DNA of 64,000 bases from Pythium myriotylum (taxonomy: Eukaryota > Oomycota > Peronosporomycetes > Pythiales > Pythiaceae). The notes beneath the pieces are model-generated. The model made no database searches and had not been told where the DNA came from. It saw only the letters and a list, made by a program, of their open reading frames with translations. Every line of letters begins with the position of its first letter. Within the stretch, counting starts at the first letter, position 1. Shown in pieces: positions 54,073 through 64,000 of this stretch. The translations under genes and the position numbers were made by a program. The stretch is taken from positions 1,674,001-1,738,000 of the forward strand of contig JALJCQ010000004.1 of NCBI GenBank assembly GCA_023091665.1, written 5' to 3'.

Positions 54073-55927
54073 TAAAGCTCAAGAAAAACCCGGTCAAGTC
54101 TTGCAAGTTTGTGCATTCGTTGGAGTAGCCGATAACTCCGATAATACATTTCCAAGTTTGCATGAAGACAGTGATGCGCGTTCACTGCTTGCAGAACAAG
54201 ATTTGAACCGGGAAGGCACCGAGGGTCGTCCATCATTCCAGTTGAAGCCAGGAGAACGTCGTGGCTGGTGGTCGAACCAGCTCGAGCCGCCTCGAGGAAC
54301 CGGAATCGCTATGGTTCACGGTGCTATCTGCGATCACCGGGTGAAGATACTGCTTGACTCCGGAGCGTCTACCAGCATGATCAGTCTCGACTTAGCCCGT
54401 CGACTTGGCCTCAAGCTCAACTTCACGAGCCGGCTAAAGGTCCAAGGAATCGGTGGCATCACTACCTATGTCACCGCCCGGACGACTGTGAAGATCACGC
54501 TTGGCGCCAGCGTCGTGTACTACATGGACATCTGGTGCGCCAACATCGGCGCCGACTTGGATGTCTTGCTCGGAATGGACTTCATGGTCCCGGCTGGAGT
54601 CCGACTTCTGACGGGTGAAGGTACCGTGCGTCTTCCCGATGAAGAGTGTGTGCCCCTCGTCTCAGCCGGATGTCGACCGCGGCGACCGACGAAGATACCG
54701 GTCCACTCGGCTGACGACCTCTATGTCGCCCCGGGTATGTCCGTTGTGGTCTCCATCCACTATGGTCGACACCTTGCCGCGTCGCTAGATGCCTGGCTGT
54801 GTCGTGGACCCGGTTGGGTGACCAGTCTGTTGTCTACTGACGGTGTCCCAACCGGGGTGCGACTGGTGAATATCACCCAGAGACCGATCACCGTGTTGGC
54901 TCGCACCCCGGTGGCTCATCTGGTCGAGCGAGGACATTTGCCTGACGGTGAGCGCGGTGTCAGAGCCGGCTCCGTGAAGTATCAGGAGTGGCAGCTTCTC
55001 ATCTATGAGAATGCGCACTCTAGGGAGTTCACTCGGCGTCGCCAGTATGAAGACATTCAGTTCAACGCATCGTTTCCTCCGGCTGTCGAGCGCCGTGAGT
55101 ACAAGACCCCGGTGAAGATCCTTGCCCGACCTAGGGGCGATGATTCGGCACCCAGCTTGCCTCGGCAAGCCCAAGTCATGACGGTGATCCAGGAAGTTCG
55201 AGCTCAAGGTGGTGGTGACCCAGTTGCTCAAGCCCAAGGTGTCCAAGGTCAGAGTGAACCGGTCAAGGTCGTCGGAGCCAAAGGCGAGCCGAGCAAGGCC
55301 GGGAAGACTGTACTCCCGGTCCCCAAGACCCAGCCCACTCCGCTGAACATGGTGGTCAAGATTGGCGAATCGGTCGAGCCAGCGCCTCCGACGTCTGCCG
55401 TCGACCAACTGAGCCGGGTGTTCATGGCGCTCGCGGTCTCTGAGCTGGTCGACGAGGAAGAAGCGCAAGTGTTCTTGCACGAAGGGTCTGACCAGATCGT
55501 GCTGGACGAACTCCGCGACCAGCTCGCGATGCTGCCCGAGCTCGACGTGAACCCGTCCGAGCCGGACATGAAGACAGCCGACGTCGGGGTACCGGACGAC
55601 GAGCCAGAATCGGAACGCTCCCGACTGGTCGACATGCTCTCGGCTGTGCTGGCGCGTCACTCGACAGGTTTCCTCGCGTCAAGCAACGCGGTGCCCTCTC
55701 CGGCTCGCGGTGTCGTGTGCGACATCGAGGTCGAGCCGGGTACGGTACCGATAGCCGAGAAGCCGAGGCGCATCAAGGCCGAGTACCTGACCCAGGTGTA
55801 CGAGCTGCTCAAGTTACTCTTGGAAGCCAAGGTCATCGAGTATTCGGACTCGCAGTGGGCCAGTCCCATTGTGATCGTCTTGAAGAAAGATGGGAAGACG
55901 ATCCGGCTCTGCATCGACTACCGGTGA
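54027..55927 (+). CDS. pol: pol part 1: protease and RT fingers, copy B
   Basis: Same as in copy A, including the DSGA protease site and the TGA (55925-55927) after CIDYR. The bases CGG TGA GTC look like a splice donor, but RT sequence resumes without a gap after the stop, so an intron is unlikely. Confidence 0.87.
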
Positions 55928-58900
55928 GTCAACCAGCTGATCAAGCTGATGCGGTACCCGCTGCCGCTGATCGACGAGCTGCTCGACAACTTCGACGCAG
56001 TGCGTTGGTTTTGCAGCCTCGACATGGCAAGCGGGTTCTGGGCCATCCTGCTGTCCCAGCGGGCCAAGCACATCAGTGCGTTCGTGTGCCCGCTCGGTCA
56101 TTTCCAGTGGGTCCGGATGCCCTTCGGCTTGAAGAATGCTCCCCTCATCTATCAGCGAGTGATAGACAACTGTCTATGGGGGTTCGTGCGTCTGCCGCCA
56201 AGTGTTGAAGCCGAGATCGAGCCGGAAGTGATGAACGCACTTGGCCTCGAGCCAGTCTCACCAGACCAGGAGGCAGCCGACGACCGGTCTCAAACGGTTT
56301 TCGAGCTGGGTATTCCGTCTCCGAAGTGCATGGGACCCGTCCTTGGCCGGTCATCGTACATTGACGACATCGGTTTCGGCTCCAGCACTTGGCAAGAGAT
56401 GTGCGACTTGCTGGACAAGCTGCTGTACCGGCTTCGGTACTGGGGTATATCCGTCAGCTTACCAGAGAGCTCGTTCGGTAAGGCCTGCATCGACTACCTG
56501 TCCCACCAGGTGAACCGGGAAGGACTGACCGCGAAGCCGAAGATCGCGAAGGAGCTGGATTCGTTGCAGTTTCCTACCAGTCTACGGGGCGTGCAGTCCT
56601 TCCTCGGCAGCTTGAACTACTACGGGAAGTTCATCGAGGACTTTTCGGTCGTTGCCACCAGTCTGTACGAGCTATCGGACCAGCAAGTGCGTGAAGGTCG
56701 TGACTTGGACCGGGCGAAGCTGGCTTTCGAGGTACTCAAGCAGAAGATCGCATCCCCACCGGTTCTGCGCCACCCAGATCGGTCCAAGCCGTTCGTGGTA
56801 ATTGTTCATGCTGTTCCCTGGGCGGTGAGTGCGGTGCTTGCACAGGAACACGACGGTCTGCTTCATCCGGTCCGGTTCACCGGCCGAACGCTACAAGATG
56901 CCGAGCTGCGCTACCACCCGGCTGAGAAGGAAGTTCTTGCTCTACTCCGAGTCCTAACCACGTTCTACACACTGGTCGCAGGGCAGAGGATCGTCGTCTA
57001 CACCCGGTCATCGACCTTGAACTGGCTGTTAACCAGCCGGTCTCTCGGTGGACGGTGTATGCAGTGGGCGACGTTCCTCTCTCCATGGACGCTAGAGGTT
57101 CACCGGATTCGGAAGGACGAGGATGGACTCGCACAGTTGTTGTCTACCGGTATCACGCCACGTGAAAGACTTGACGAGCTGGCCGACCAACTGGTCCCGT
57201 ACAAGGCGAGCCGAGCTGAAAGGCCCGCATCACTGGGAATTGAGTCGGTGAATGATGGCTTTACCGGTTTCGTGCTCACATTCGACGGTTCCGCCAAGCT
57301 GAAGACCCGGGCTGCGAGTGCTAGCTTCATAGTCTGGCGTATGCCTGGCTGGGAGCCGGTATATGCTCGAGGACTAGCGCTGAGCGGAATATCCGTCAAC
57401 GAGGCCGAGTACACCGGGATGCTAACCGGGCTCGAGCATCTGAGCACGATGGGAGCCAAGGAAGTGGTAGTTGTGGGCGACTCACGACTCGCGATCCAGC
57501 AGTGCGAGGGTACCATGAAGTGTCACGAGCCACGGCTCCAGCTACTTCTGGCCAGATACCAGTCCCTCGAACCGGCGTTCGACAGGGTCCGACTTGTGCA
57601 CGTGCTACGTGATGGAAATGCACCGGCTGACTATCTGGCCTCGAAGGCGTTGCGACTGGGCGAGTCGTTCGAACTCACCAGGTTCGAAGAACTGGTCGAG
57701 CTGAAGACTCTCAACAAGGTCCTACCAGGCGCCGACCGAGCGCCAACGTCTGTCCCTGTCTCAGAGCCAGTGCTCGTCTCGGGCTCCGACGAGGCTGCAG
57801 CGTCAGGCGACCCGGGCGTCGAGCCGGCGCCGCCGTCAGTCGCGACCTCTCGCATCCACGAGCCAGCCGACGACGTGACCGCACCAGTGCTCGTCGTTAC
57901 GCGGAGCCAGCGGCGCCAAGAGTCGGTCGGCACGGCGGAGGAGGGGGCGCGACTGACGGAGAGGCAGCTGCGCGCGCTGCGGCGTGCCCAGAGGATCGCC
58001 GACCAAGTCTCTCCCGCAGCTGACGTGGCTGCAGGACGTGTCGGTCAAGGACGTCCCACTCCCGTGACAGGTCCTGTCACCAACGGAGATATATCTCAGT
58101 TGCCACGTCTCAGCACATCTGTCTCAGGTGGTACTGTTCCACGCCGTGAGACGGGCACCCTGACAGATTCTGAACAGTCAGTCACCCGTGTCAGTGTGGC
58201 GGAGAACAGCGAAGAAGGCGCCGCCGCCGCAGAGGCCCCACGCAGTGAAGAAAGGTACGGAGACCGACCGCGCGAAGGCGGCGCTGAAGCTCGTCCGGTT
58301 CGACGACGCGCGGGCGACCCTGCTCGCGCCGGCGCAGTGGCTGTTGAAGCCGTTGAGGAGCCGGTTGAAGCCGTTGGGGATCCCGTCGCCGAACGCTGGC
58401 GACGGATCAAGGCACACCAGGAGGACGACGAAGAGCTCGCCAGCATCAAGTGGTTCCTGCTCGGCGAACTGGGGCGTCTCAGTGAGCGAAAGGCGCGTGA
58501 TGCGGCGAAGGTCGCCGACCAGTTCTGCGTCGACTCGTTTGATGTCCTCCGGTACGTAGGACGGCCGAACCACTCGGAAAGGCGTGATAGGGACCAGGCG
58601 CGACTGGTCGTGCCCCGCGACATGCGCAGAGACGTGCTCCACCTGTGCCACGACGACTTTCAAGCCGGTCACCAAGGTATCGTGCGAACGTTCGAGAGAG
58701 TTCGGTCAGAGTATTACTGGCGCGGGATGTACCGGGATGTGGAACGGTACATCCAGGAGTGCACTGATTGCGTCACTGCGAAAGGTCTACCACGTAATCC
58801 CGGTCCGAGTCCTGGTAACATCATGCCAGAACGTCCATTCCAAGTACTCTCGATGGATTTTGTCATGCCTCTGCCCCCGTCGAACCGGGGAAATACCGCG

Positions 58901-58939
58901 CTCCTGCTCTTCAAGACATGTTCACCGGTTACGTCATGA
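55928..58939 (+). CDS. pol: pol part 2: RT palm, two RNase H domains, integrase N-terminus, copy B
   Basis: Same domain order as copy A. Substitutions relative to A lie in the linker (GQGRP against GQGRL, VEAVGDPV against VEVVEDPV). YIDD, all four second-RNase-H acidic residues and the HHCC site are intact. It ends by the same one-base frame break in mid-integrase (near 58918). Confidence 0.88.
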   Translation, partial: VNQLIKLMRYPLPLIDELLDNFDAVRWFCSLDMASGFWAILLSQRAKHISAFVCPLGHFQWVRMPFGLKNAPLIYQRVIDNCLWGFVRLPPSVEAEIEPEVMNALGLEPVSPDQEAADDRSQTVFELGIPSPKCMGPVLGRSSYIDDIGFGSSTWQEMCDLLDKLLYRLRYWGISVSLPESSFGKACIDYLSHQVNREGLTAKPKIAKELDSLQFPTSLRGVQSFLGSLNYYGKFIEDFSVVATSLYELSDQQVREGRDLDRAKLAFEVLKQKIASPPVLRHPDRSKPFVVIVHAVPWAVSAVLAQEHDGLLHPVRFTGRTLQDAELRYHPAEKEVLALLRVLTTFYTLVAGQRIVVYTRSSTLNWLLTSRSLGGRCMQWATFLSPWTLEVHRIRKDEDGLAQLLSTGITPRERLDELADQLVPYKASRAERPASLGIESVNDGFTGFVLTFDGSAKLKTRAASASFIVWRMPGWEPVYARGLALSGISVNEAEYTGMLTGLEHLSTMGAKEVVVVGDSRLAIQQCEGTMKCHEPRLQLLLARYQSLEPAFDRVRLVHVLRDGNAPADYLASKALRLGESFELTRFEELVELKTLNKVLPGADRAPTSVPVSEPVLVSGSDEAAASGDPGVEPAPPSVATSRIHEPADDVTAPVLVVTRSQRRQESVGTAEEGARLTERQLRALRRAQRIADQVSPAADVAAGRVGQGRPTPVTGPVTNGDISQLPRLSTSVSGGTVPRRETGTLTDSEQSVTRVSVAENSEEGAAAAEAPRSEERYGDRPREGGAEARPVRRRAGDPARAGAVAVEAVEEPVEAVGDPVAERWRRIKAHQEDDEELASIKWFLLGELGRLSERKARDAAKVADQFCVDSFDVLRYVGRPNHSERRDRDQARLVVPRDMRRDVLHLCHDDFQAGHQGIVRTFERVRSEYYWRGMYRDVERYIQECTDCVTAKGLPRNPGPSPGNIMPERPFQVLSMDFVMPLPPSNRGNTALLLFKTCSPVTS

Positions 58940-60041
58940 GCGAGGCGATGAGTGACACCTCGGCTCCTGCGGTGGCTGAAGTCTACGAGCGAGTGGTATT
59001 TCAGCGGTATGGAGCCAGTGCTGTAATTCGCCACGATCAGGATCCCCGTTTCATGAGTGACGTGTTCAACCAGTTCCGGAGGATGATCCAGAGCCGGCAA
59101 CGAGCCACCTTAGCGTATAGGCCACAGGCGAACGGGCAGCAAGAACGCTCGGTTCAGACAGTGGTGCGAAGTGTGCGCGTGTATGTCGAGCAGCCAGACC
59201 AGGGTGACTGGGAAGATGTCGTGAGCCGGCTCATGCTGGCCATCAACACCTCGTACGACACAGTCCGGAAGGACACCCCGTTTTTCCTGCTCCACGGATG
59301 GGATGCTCGAACGACAGTATCGGCTATGCTCGAACGACCGCCGAGGGGACGAGACCAGTTGAGTGCGTATCTGTGGCGCCTCCGGGTTCACCGGACACAT
59401 GAGTACGCTAAGGCATGGGCACATGATCTCCAACAACAGGCCAAAGAGAACCGAGCCGAGGCGGCGACAGACGCTTGGAACCAGTTACCTGACAAGTTCA
59501 AAGCCGGTTTCGAGGTCGGCCAGCAGGTCTGGTTGTACATGGCTCGTGTTCGAGCAGGTCTGAGTCGAAAGCTCGCTCATGCTTGGCACGGACCGTTCCG
59601 GATCACTGAGAAGGACGAAGCATACCGAGTCCGACTGGATGTTGACAGCACGCCCCATGGGTTCATGTCAGCAGGTTGAAGCCGAGGATCGTGTCCAAAG
59701 AGCGCCCCGGTTGGTCAGAACAGGTGAACGTGTCAGATGACGATGATCTGGACGCTGCTATACTCCCGGAAGACAGTTGGGAGCCGGATGAAGCTGCGGG
59801 TCAGTATCGGATCGAAGAGATCATCGACGTTCGCTGGACTGGTCCGAGGACAAGGAACGGCCGCCGAGCGAAAGAGTACCTGGTCCGCTGGACCGGTTAT
59901 GACGAGCCAGAGTGGGTGCCTGTCGAGCGTATGGATTCCGGCCGGCTACTGTACGAGTTTGAAGCCAGCCAACGAGCCCGGATGCGTTTCGCTGCTATGC
60001 AGACTGGTGACGACAGCGACGCCATGGCCGAGCCGGCCTAG
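58918..60041 (+). pseudogene. Integrase C-terminal half and chromodomain, copy B, broken by 13-bp deletion
   Basis: Catalytic D and E as in copy A. At about 59655 thirteen bases present in copy A are missing, next to GCACGCC and CATGGG, shifting the frame to a stop at 59677-59679. The chromodomain continues in another frame from 59676 to 60041. So copy B cannot make a full integrase even if the upstream breaks are bypassed. Confidence 0.88.
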
Positions 60042-60362
60042 GGGCGTCAACTCGGTGCCACGCAGGAATGGCTGGCCCTGCGATTAGCCAGCCAACTGGG
60101 CTCTTCGCCGATCAAGAGCCCCCTTGCATTGCATGGACGCGCACCGATCGGTCTGGGTGCGCGCACAGTCCGAGCTCTAGGACTGTGCAACTGTCAGCGA
60201 GCTGACTAGTTGTCAAAAGAGAGCCAGATTCATGTCAACAAAAAGAAGTCAAGGTGAACGTGTATTAACGAGGAGTGAACAAGCCAGTGGAATGAACAAG
60301 CCAGTTAACCTGATATGCAGAGCTACGAAGTGTGCTACGCGAAGACCATGGGAGCCCGGTGA
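60042..60362. other. Gap between pol and the antisense gene, copy B
   Basis: No reading frame; mirrors 32264-32584 of copy A and contains the hairpin cluster. Confidence 0.7.
60070..60206. other. Five consecutive perfect stem-loops, copy B
   Basis: Same five stems as copy A with no base changed in the stems: 60070-60093, 60098-60121, 60139-60162, 60163-60188, 60193-60206. Confidence 0.7.
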
Positions 60363-62936
60363 TCAAATGTGAGACGCACGGTTCCGCGACGGTCGGAACA
60401 CGAAGTCGGGTCCAGGAGTGCCGGGTGCCGCTTGGTCCAACGGGAACGGGACGTAGCTTGGATCGTTCCACGGCGCCGGCAGCTCCCAGCACCGACCGCC
60501 GAGCCGGTCCATGATCTCGAGCTGACCTGGAAGGAGAGCTTCCACGAAGCGACCGGGTTGGCTCGCCCAGTAGCACCGGATCGGTTCTTCCTCGTCCAAC
60601 CTGCGGAGTTGGTCAATCGCGGAGTTCCCCGGTCCGAACGGCTCCAGTGCCCACACGCAAGGCTTGGCGGGCTCGGTCCACAAGGCGGGCTCGCTCTGAA
60701 GGTATGCAGTGACGGTGTCGGCAGGAGCTTGCTGGCAGAGGGCTTGGGACTCGCGTCGGAGGACCCGCTTGAGCTCTTCCCGGTTCGCGTACAAGTCGAC
60801 CCACGCCAGGTCGATGCGAGCAGACGGCTTCTTCGCTAGAAAGAGCCAGTGAGTCAGAAACCAGAGCGCCTGCCGGTTCTCGTACTGGAACTTCAACCGA
60901 GCGTCGAGATAACTGGCTTGCTCTTCAGAGTCTTCGGTCGGGTTGTGCAGGAAGTAGAACAAGACTCGCCGGAAGTACATGTCGTCCCACGGACGGGTAG
61001 CGAGAAGAGCGCGGACCTCCCGAAGACCCTCAGCGGTGCAATATTGATCGAGTATCTGACTGCCCTTCAACTTTACCGGTTCGTAGTTCGGGAAGTACGG
61101 CGTCTGCCCGGGTATTCCCTGCGTGGGCTGCCCGGCGAACGTGATCCTGTGTCTTTCAACGGGCCGACCATAGTGGAGAACCGAGCTAGTCGACCGGGTC
61201 GTGCTCAGCGGGAACGGAGATGCCGCGAGCTCGCGAAATGAGCGGGAGGTCGCCTGATCCGGTGGGAACCGGATCGGCTCCTTGAACCACGAAGCCAACA
61301 CCTTGTTCGGGAGACCTGTGTACGCGTCGACAGCGTCCGAAGCCGGCGTTGACCTGGTAATGCTGCTCGCTGGCGCCGGTCTGCTGCTTGAAGTGTTCGT
61401 CCTCCCGGTAGTCGAGCCGGTCTGGGAGACCACAGCTGCACCGCTCGAATCGCCTTCATCTTCGTCAGAGATCGCTTGAGCCAGGAACTGAGTCAATTGC
61501 GCGTCGTACTTTGCGCTCAAGGCCATCTGCGCCGTCGCATCCTGTGACGCCTTACGAGCCTTTCTGGAGCCGGTGCCTGCAAGTGACGCCTCCAACAACG
61601 CGTCCTCCAGCGACTCGTCCACCGACCGAGTTGATCGCGCGCGAGCAGCCGGAAAATCATCGAAAGCGTCTGGTATCTGGTTCAATGCGAGCACTGGCGT
61701 GGGCGGGGCCGATGATGAAGCAGCGGCGACCATGAACTGAGTCGGCTGGAGCGACCTCGGGTCGTTCAGAGCACATGCCTTGACCAGTTCCCACCAGCGT
61801 CGGGGATCGCCAAGGGCCGCCGAGTTCGTCCAGCAAAACTCGTAGACGTGCTCGGCTTGGGCCCGCGTGAGACGGTCGTCCGGTACTTGAACTTGCTCGA
61901 GGGCGTCGACGCGCCTCTTCAACTCGGCTGCATGGCGCTCCAACTCTCTGTTTCGATTCTCGAGCTCCACAACCCGGCTCCGTGCCTCCTTCAGCTCCTG
62001 TTCCTGGCTTGCAAATCGCGTTTGGGCGTGTTGAAGCTCACTGTGGAGCTCGCCCACGCGCACCGCCAAGCCCGTCTTGGTTGTCTCGAGGTTGATAGCG
62101 AAGCCCCTCAAGTCTTCAACCCGGTTCAGCAGCCGCTGACAATCGCGGCACCCGGATGACGGCCGGTTCTCGAGATGCCTCGCGCGTGCCTCCTGCGCTC
62201 GGAGCCTACCTTCGAGCATCATGATCGTGGTCGACCGGGGATCGTCTCTTGTCAGCGAGCTGGTCTCGCGCACGCTTGCGATGTCGGCCAGGGTCGAAGC
62301 CACGTGCGACAGCCACGCGTTCGAGCGCGCCGTGCACACCACGCGCTCGAAAAGGCGCTCCTCACCGTACATCTCAGCGAGGTTCGCGTACAGCGCCGTC
62401 GCCTTCGTCACCACGTTCGCGATCCGCTCGGCGCTTGGGTGCTCAGGTGGCGGGCTCCGATCGTCGTGGCGAGAGAGCACGACGTTGTCGACGTCCTCCC
62501 CCTCTCGAAATAGTGAGCGCAGCACGTGGCCAACCGGAACCTCCCAGTTGTCACGATCGTCAAACGGGTGCGCCGAAGCCGGTAGCTGGATTGCCAGCAA
62601 GGCCTCGAGCCGGTCGAAGGACCCGGTCAAGTCGACGTCGACTTGATCCGGTCGCCGCAACCTCTCAGCAACCTGCCGCAAGAGGATACGGCTGAACGAA
62701 CGGACGCCCTCGACCTCAGGAAACGGATGCGCCTGCCCCGACTCGTCGACTCGCAGCCGGCTCGCCGGCGACGTCCATGGCACGATCTCAGAGCCTGCGG
62801 AACCGGGATCAACATCTCCGCGTCGGCCAAGTGTTCAGATGCGATACGTACCAGTCGTGCCCGCCACCTCCGCCGCCTGCGCTGCACTCATGCCCGTTGT
62901 GGCAAGCGCGCTGTTGTGTGCTGCCCCCTCCGACAT
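60363..62936 (-). CDS. Antisense gene of the LTR element, copy B (about 838 aa, one intron)
   Basis: Exon 1 62852-62936 (ATG at 62936, 37 bp from the LTR), intron 62795-62851, exon 2 60363-62794. The splice sites and all reading-frame features match copy A. Differences are single residues near the C-terminus (Arg to Leu in FVEARLPG, Asn to Asp in EIMNRL). The frame is intact although pol of the same copy carries an extra deletion. Confidence 0.75.
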
Positions 62937-62972
62937 CAAGAATGGCGTCGGGGAACAACACAGGGGCGGTTT

Positions 62973-64000
62973 TGATGTAGCGGGACCGGTTCCCCGCGGA
63001 CTTTCCCGGAATTCCCCATCTCTGTGGGACCGGGAACTGTCAAGAACCACTGTGGTTCTTTAGGATAGGTCTAAAATTGTGTACTACACACTAGCTGGGT
63101 ATTTATACCCAGTTTCCGGCTTCCGGCGTGCCACACTAATAGTACCGGAAAACACGGTACCTGACTCCACTGGCGAATATTACCAGCCAGTTAGAGATTT
63201 CAGGGAAGTGTCTGGTATATTACCGGTTCTAGCGGAAAATTACCGTTAGTTTCGTGTGTGCCATTAGCCGTCCGTACTGGTCCGCGAACCCATTGGAATC
63301 TGATTCGCACCCGCCGGTACCTCCTCGATTCTGGTTTAGTAAACAGGTTCTCCCGGTTATAAGAGGGACGGGACAACCGGCCCACCCTCCGTAATAGACT
63401 TCCCCTTTTGCCTTGTCTGCTCCAAGTCTTCGGGCCTACAACAGCAGTTGTATCGGTGGCCACCTCGACATCCCGGTTCTCTAAGGTACTGGCTGTGTGT
63501 TGGAGTGCTCTGGCGGTGTGTACTGCGTGTGTGTGCGTTGCCTTGTGAGTCGTGGAGCCGGTCAAGTGACTGGGTGAAGCGGTTTCCTGGTTCGATAACC
63601 TAAGGGAAGTGGCTCAGGCCACGGACTGAGGGTTTTTATAGTGTGGTTGCGAGCTGTATTAACTGGGAAACCCGGTAATACATTCTATTGTATTTGTCTT
63701 TCTTGCGTTTGCTCCGGTCTGGGACCGGTTGCTTGGACTGGTTGATCGCTCCGTGCCGTCACAGTCCCCCCTTTTCCCTTGCATTTCCGTAGTATCTGAA
63801 GGTTCTGGCAACCGGTTTGCCTACCAAATCAGACAGCATCGGGTAGCGGGTCATTTCCTCTATTACCCAGCTTCTGAAGAACCGTCAAAGGGTACACAAC
63901 GTGAGGTGCTAGCCGGGTGAGCATTCTATCTCGCTTGCGCTAGTCATCTTTGGATATCTGCGTGGAGAAAGCTTTGCCCACCTTCTGCGATCGCTTTTTG
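62973..64000 (+). repeat. 3' LTR of copy B (first 1028 bp)
   Basis: Starts TGATGTAGCGG after AGGGGCGGTTT, a weak polypurine tract. Carries the full 6-bp segment missing in its 5' partner and several private substitutions (for example CGGTGGCCACC near 63455). Cut by the window end. Confidence 0.95.
63100..63107 (-). promoter_or_regulatory. Candidate TATA box for the antisense gene, copy B 3' LTR
   Basis: TATAAATA on the minus strand within the same 18-bp palindrome as in copy A, 164 bp before the antisense ATG. Confidence 0.4.

Larger units (their letters stand above)
50265..64000 (+). mobile_element. Ty3/gypsy LTR retrotransposon, copy B (3' LTR cut by window end)
   Basis: Same element as copy A in opposite orientation, nearly identical throughout. 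Differences noticed: a 13-bp deletion in integrase (about 59655), a 6-bp deletion in the 5' LTR (about 50412), and a handful of substitutions in pol and the antisense gene. Its expected end is near 64160. It sits inside the LINE. The left flank is GAGTT; the right flank is not in the window, so the target duplication cannot be tested. Confidence 0.95.

Noticed and set aside
54785..55660. 291-codon frame on the minus strand opposite the protease/RT region
   Set aside because: Lies opposite a domain-bearing frame, has no recognisable content and mirrors codon bias of the sense strand.
55920..55930. Splice donor GTGAGT at the RT stop
   Set aside because: RT sequence continues at once after the TGA; removing an intron here would delete conserved RT residues.

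Overview
The window looks like repeat-rich eukaryotic nuclear DNA, most likely from an oomycete (Phytophthora-like). The evidence is a nuclear-type tRNA-Pro(AGG) with internal promoter and oligo-T terminator, Ty3/gypsy LTR retrotransposons with two RNase H domains and a chromodomain, an L1-like LINE, and a gag fragment of a type I associate with oomycete gypsy elements. The assignment is an inference from element type; no host protein gene or rRNA is visible.

Layout. (1) 1-28464: a tandem array of a 1.32-1.35 kb unit. Each complete unit carries one tRNA-Pro(AGG) on the minus strand, 21 in all. The rest of the unit is low-complexity DNA: a CT-rich minisatellite, an AGAAG microsatellite, a G-quadruplex motif and a G-run. 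The array stops in mid-unit at an LTR. (2) 28466-42380: a complete 13.9 kb LTR retrotransposon (copy A) with gag-pol on the minus strand. (3) 42381-50264: a 7.9 kb spacer of decayed elements: a solo LTR with target duplication, a foldback element, a gypsy gag remnant, a short palindrome, two tRNA-like genes head to head, and a frameshifted LINE. (4) 50265-64000: a second, nearly identical copy (copy B) in the opposite orientation, entering the LINE and running off the window about 160 bp before its expected end.

Element organisation (sense direction): 5' LTR - PBS - ORF1 (341 aa, unknown) - in-frame TGA - gag (capsid plus zinc knuckles) - minus-1 frameshift site - protease and RT - in-frame TGA inside RT - RT, degenerate RNase H, second catalytic RNase H, integrase - one-base frame break inside the integrase core - integrase C-terminus and chromodomain - cluster of five hairpins - antisense gene of about 838 aa with a 57-nt intron - 3' LTR. 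The RT stop and integrase frame break are shared by both copies, so both descend from an already interrupted progenitor, or the interruptions are tolerated. The antisense gene, intact and spliceable in both copies and placed next to an LTR palindrome centred on a TATA box, is the strongest candidate for something undescribed. The tRNA array is second: every copy has A53-U61 in place of the nearly universal G53-C61 pair of the T-arm/B box.
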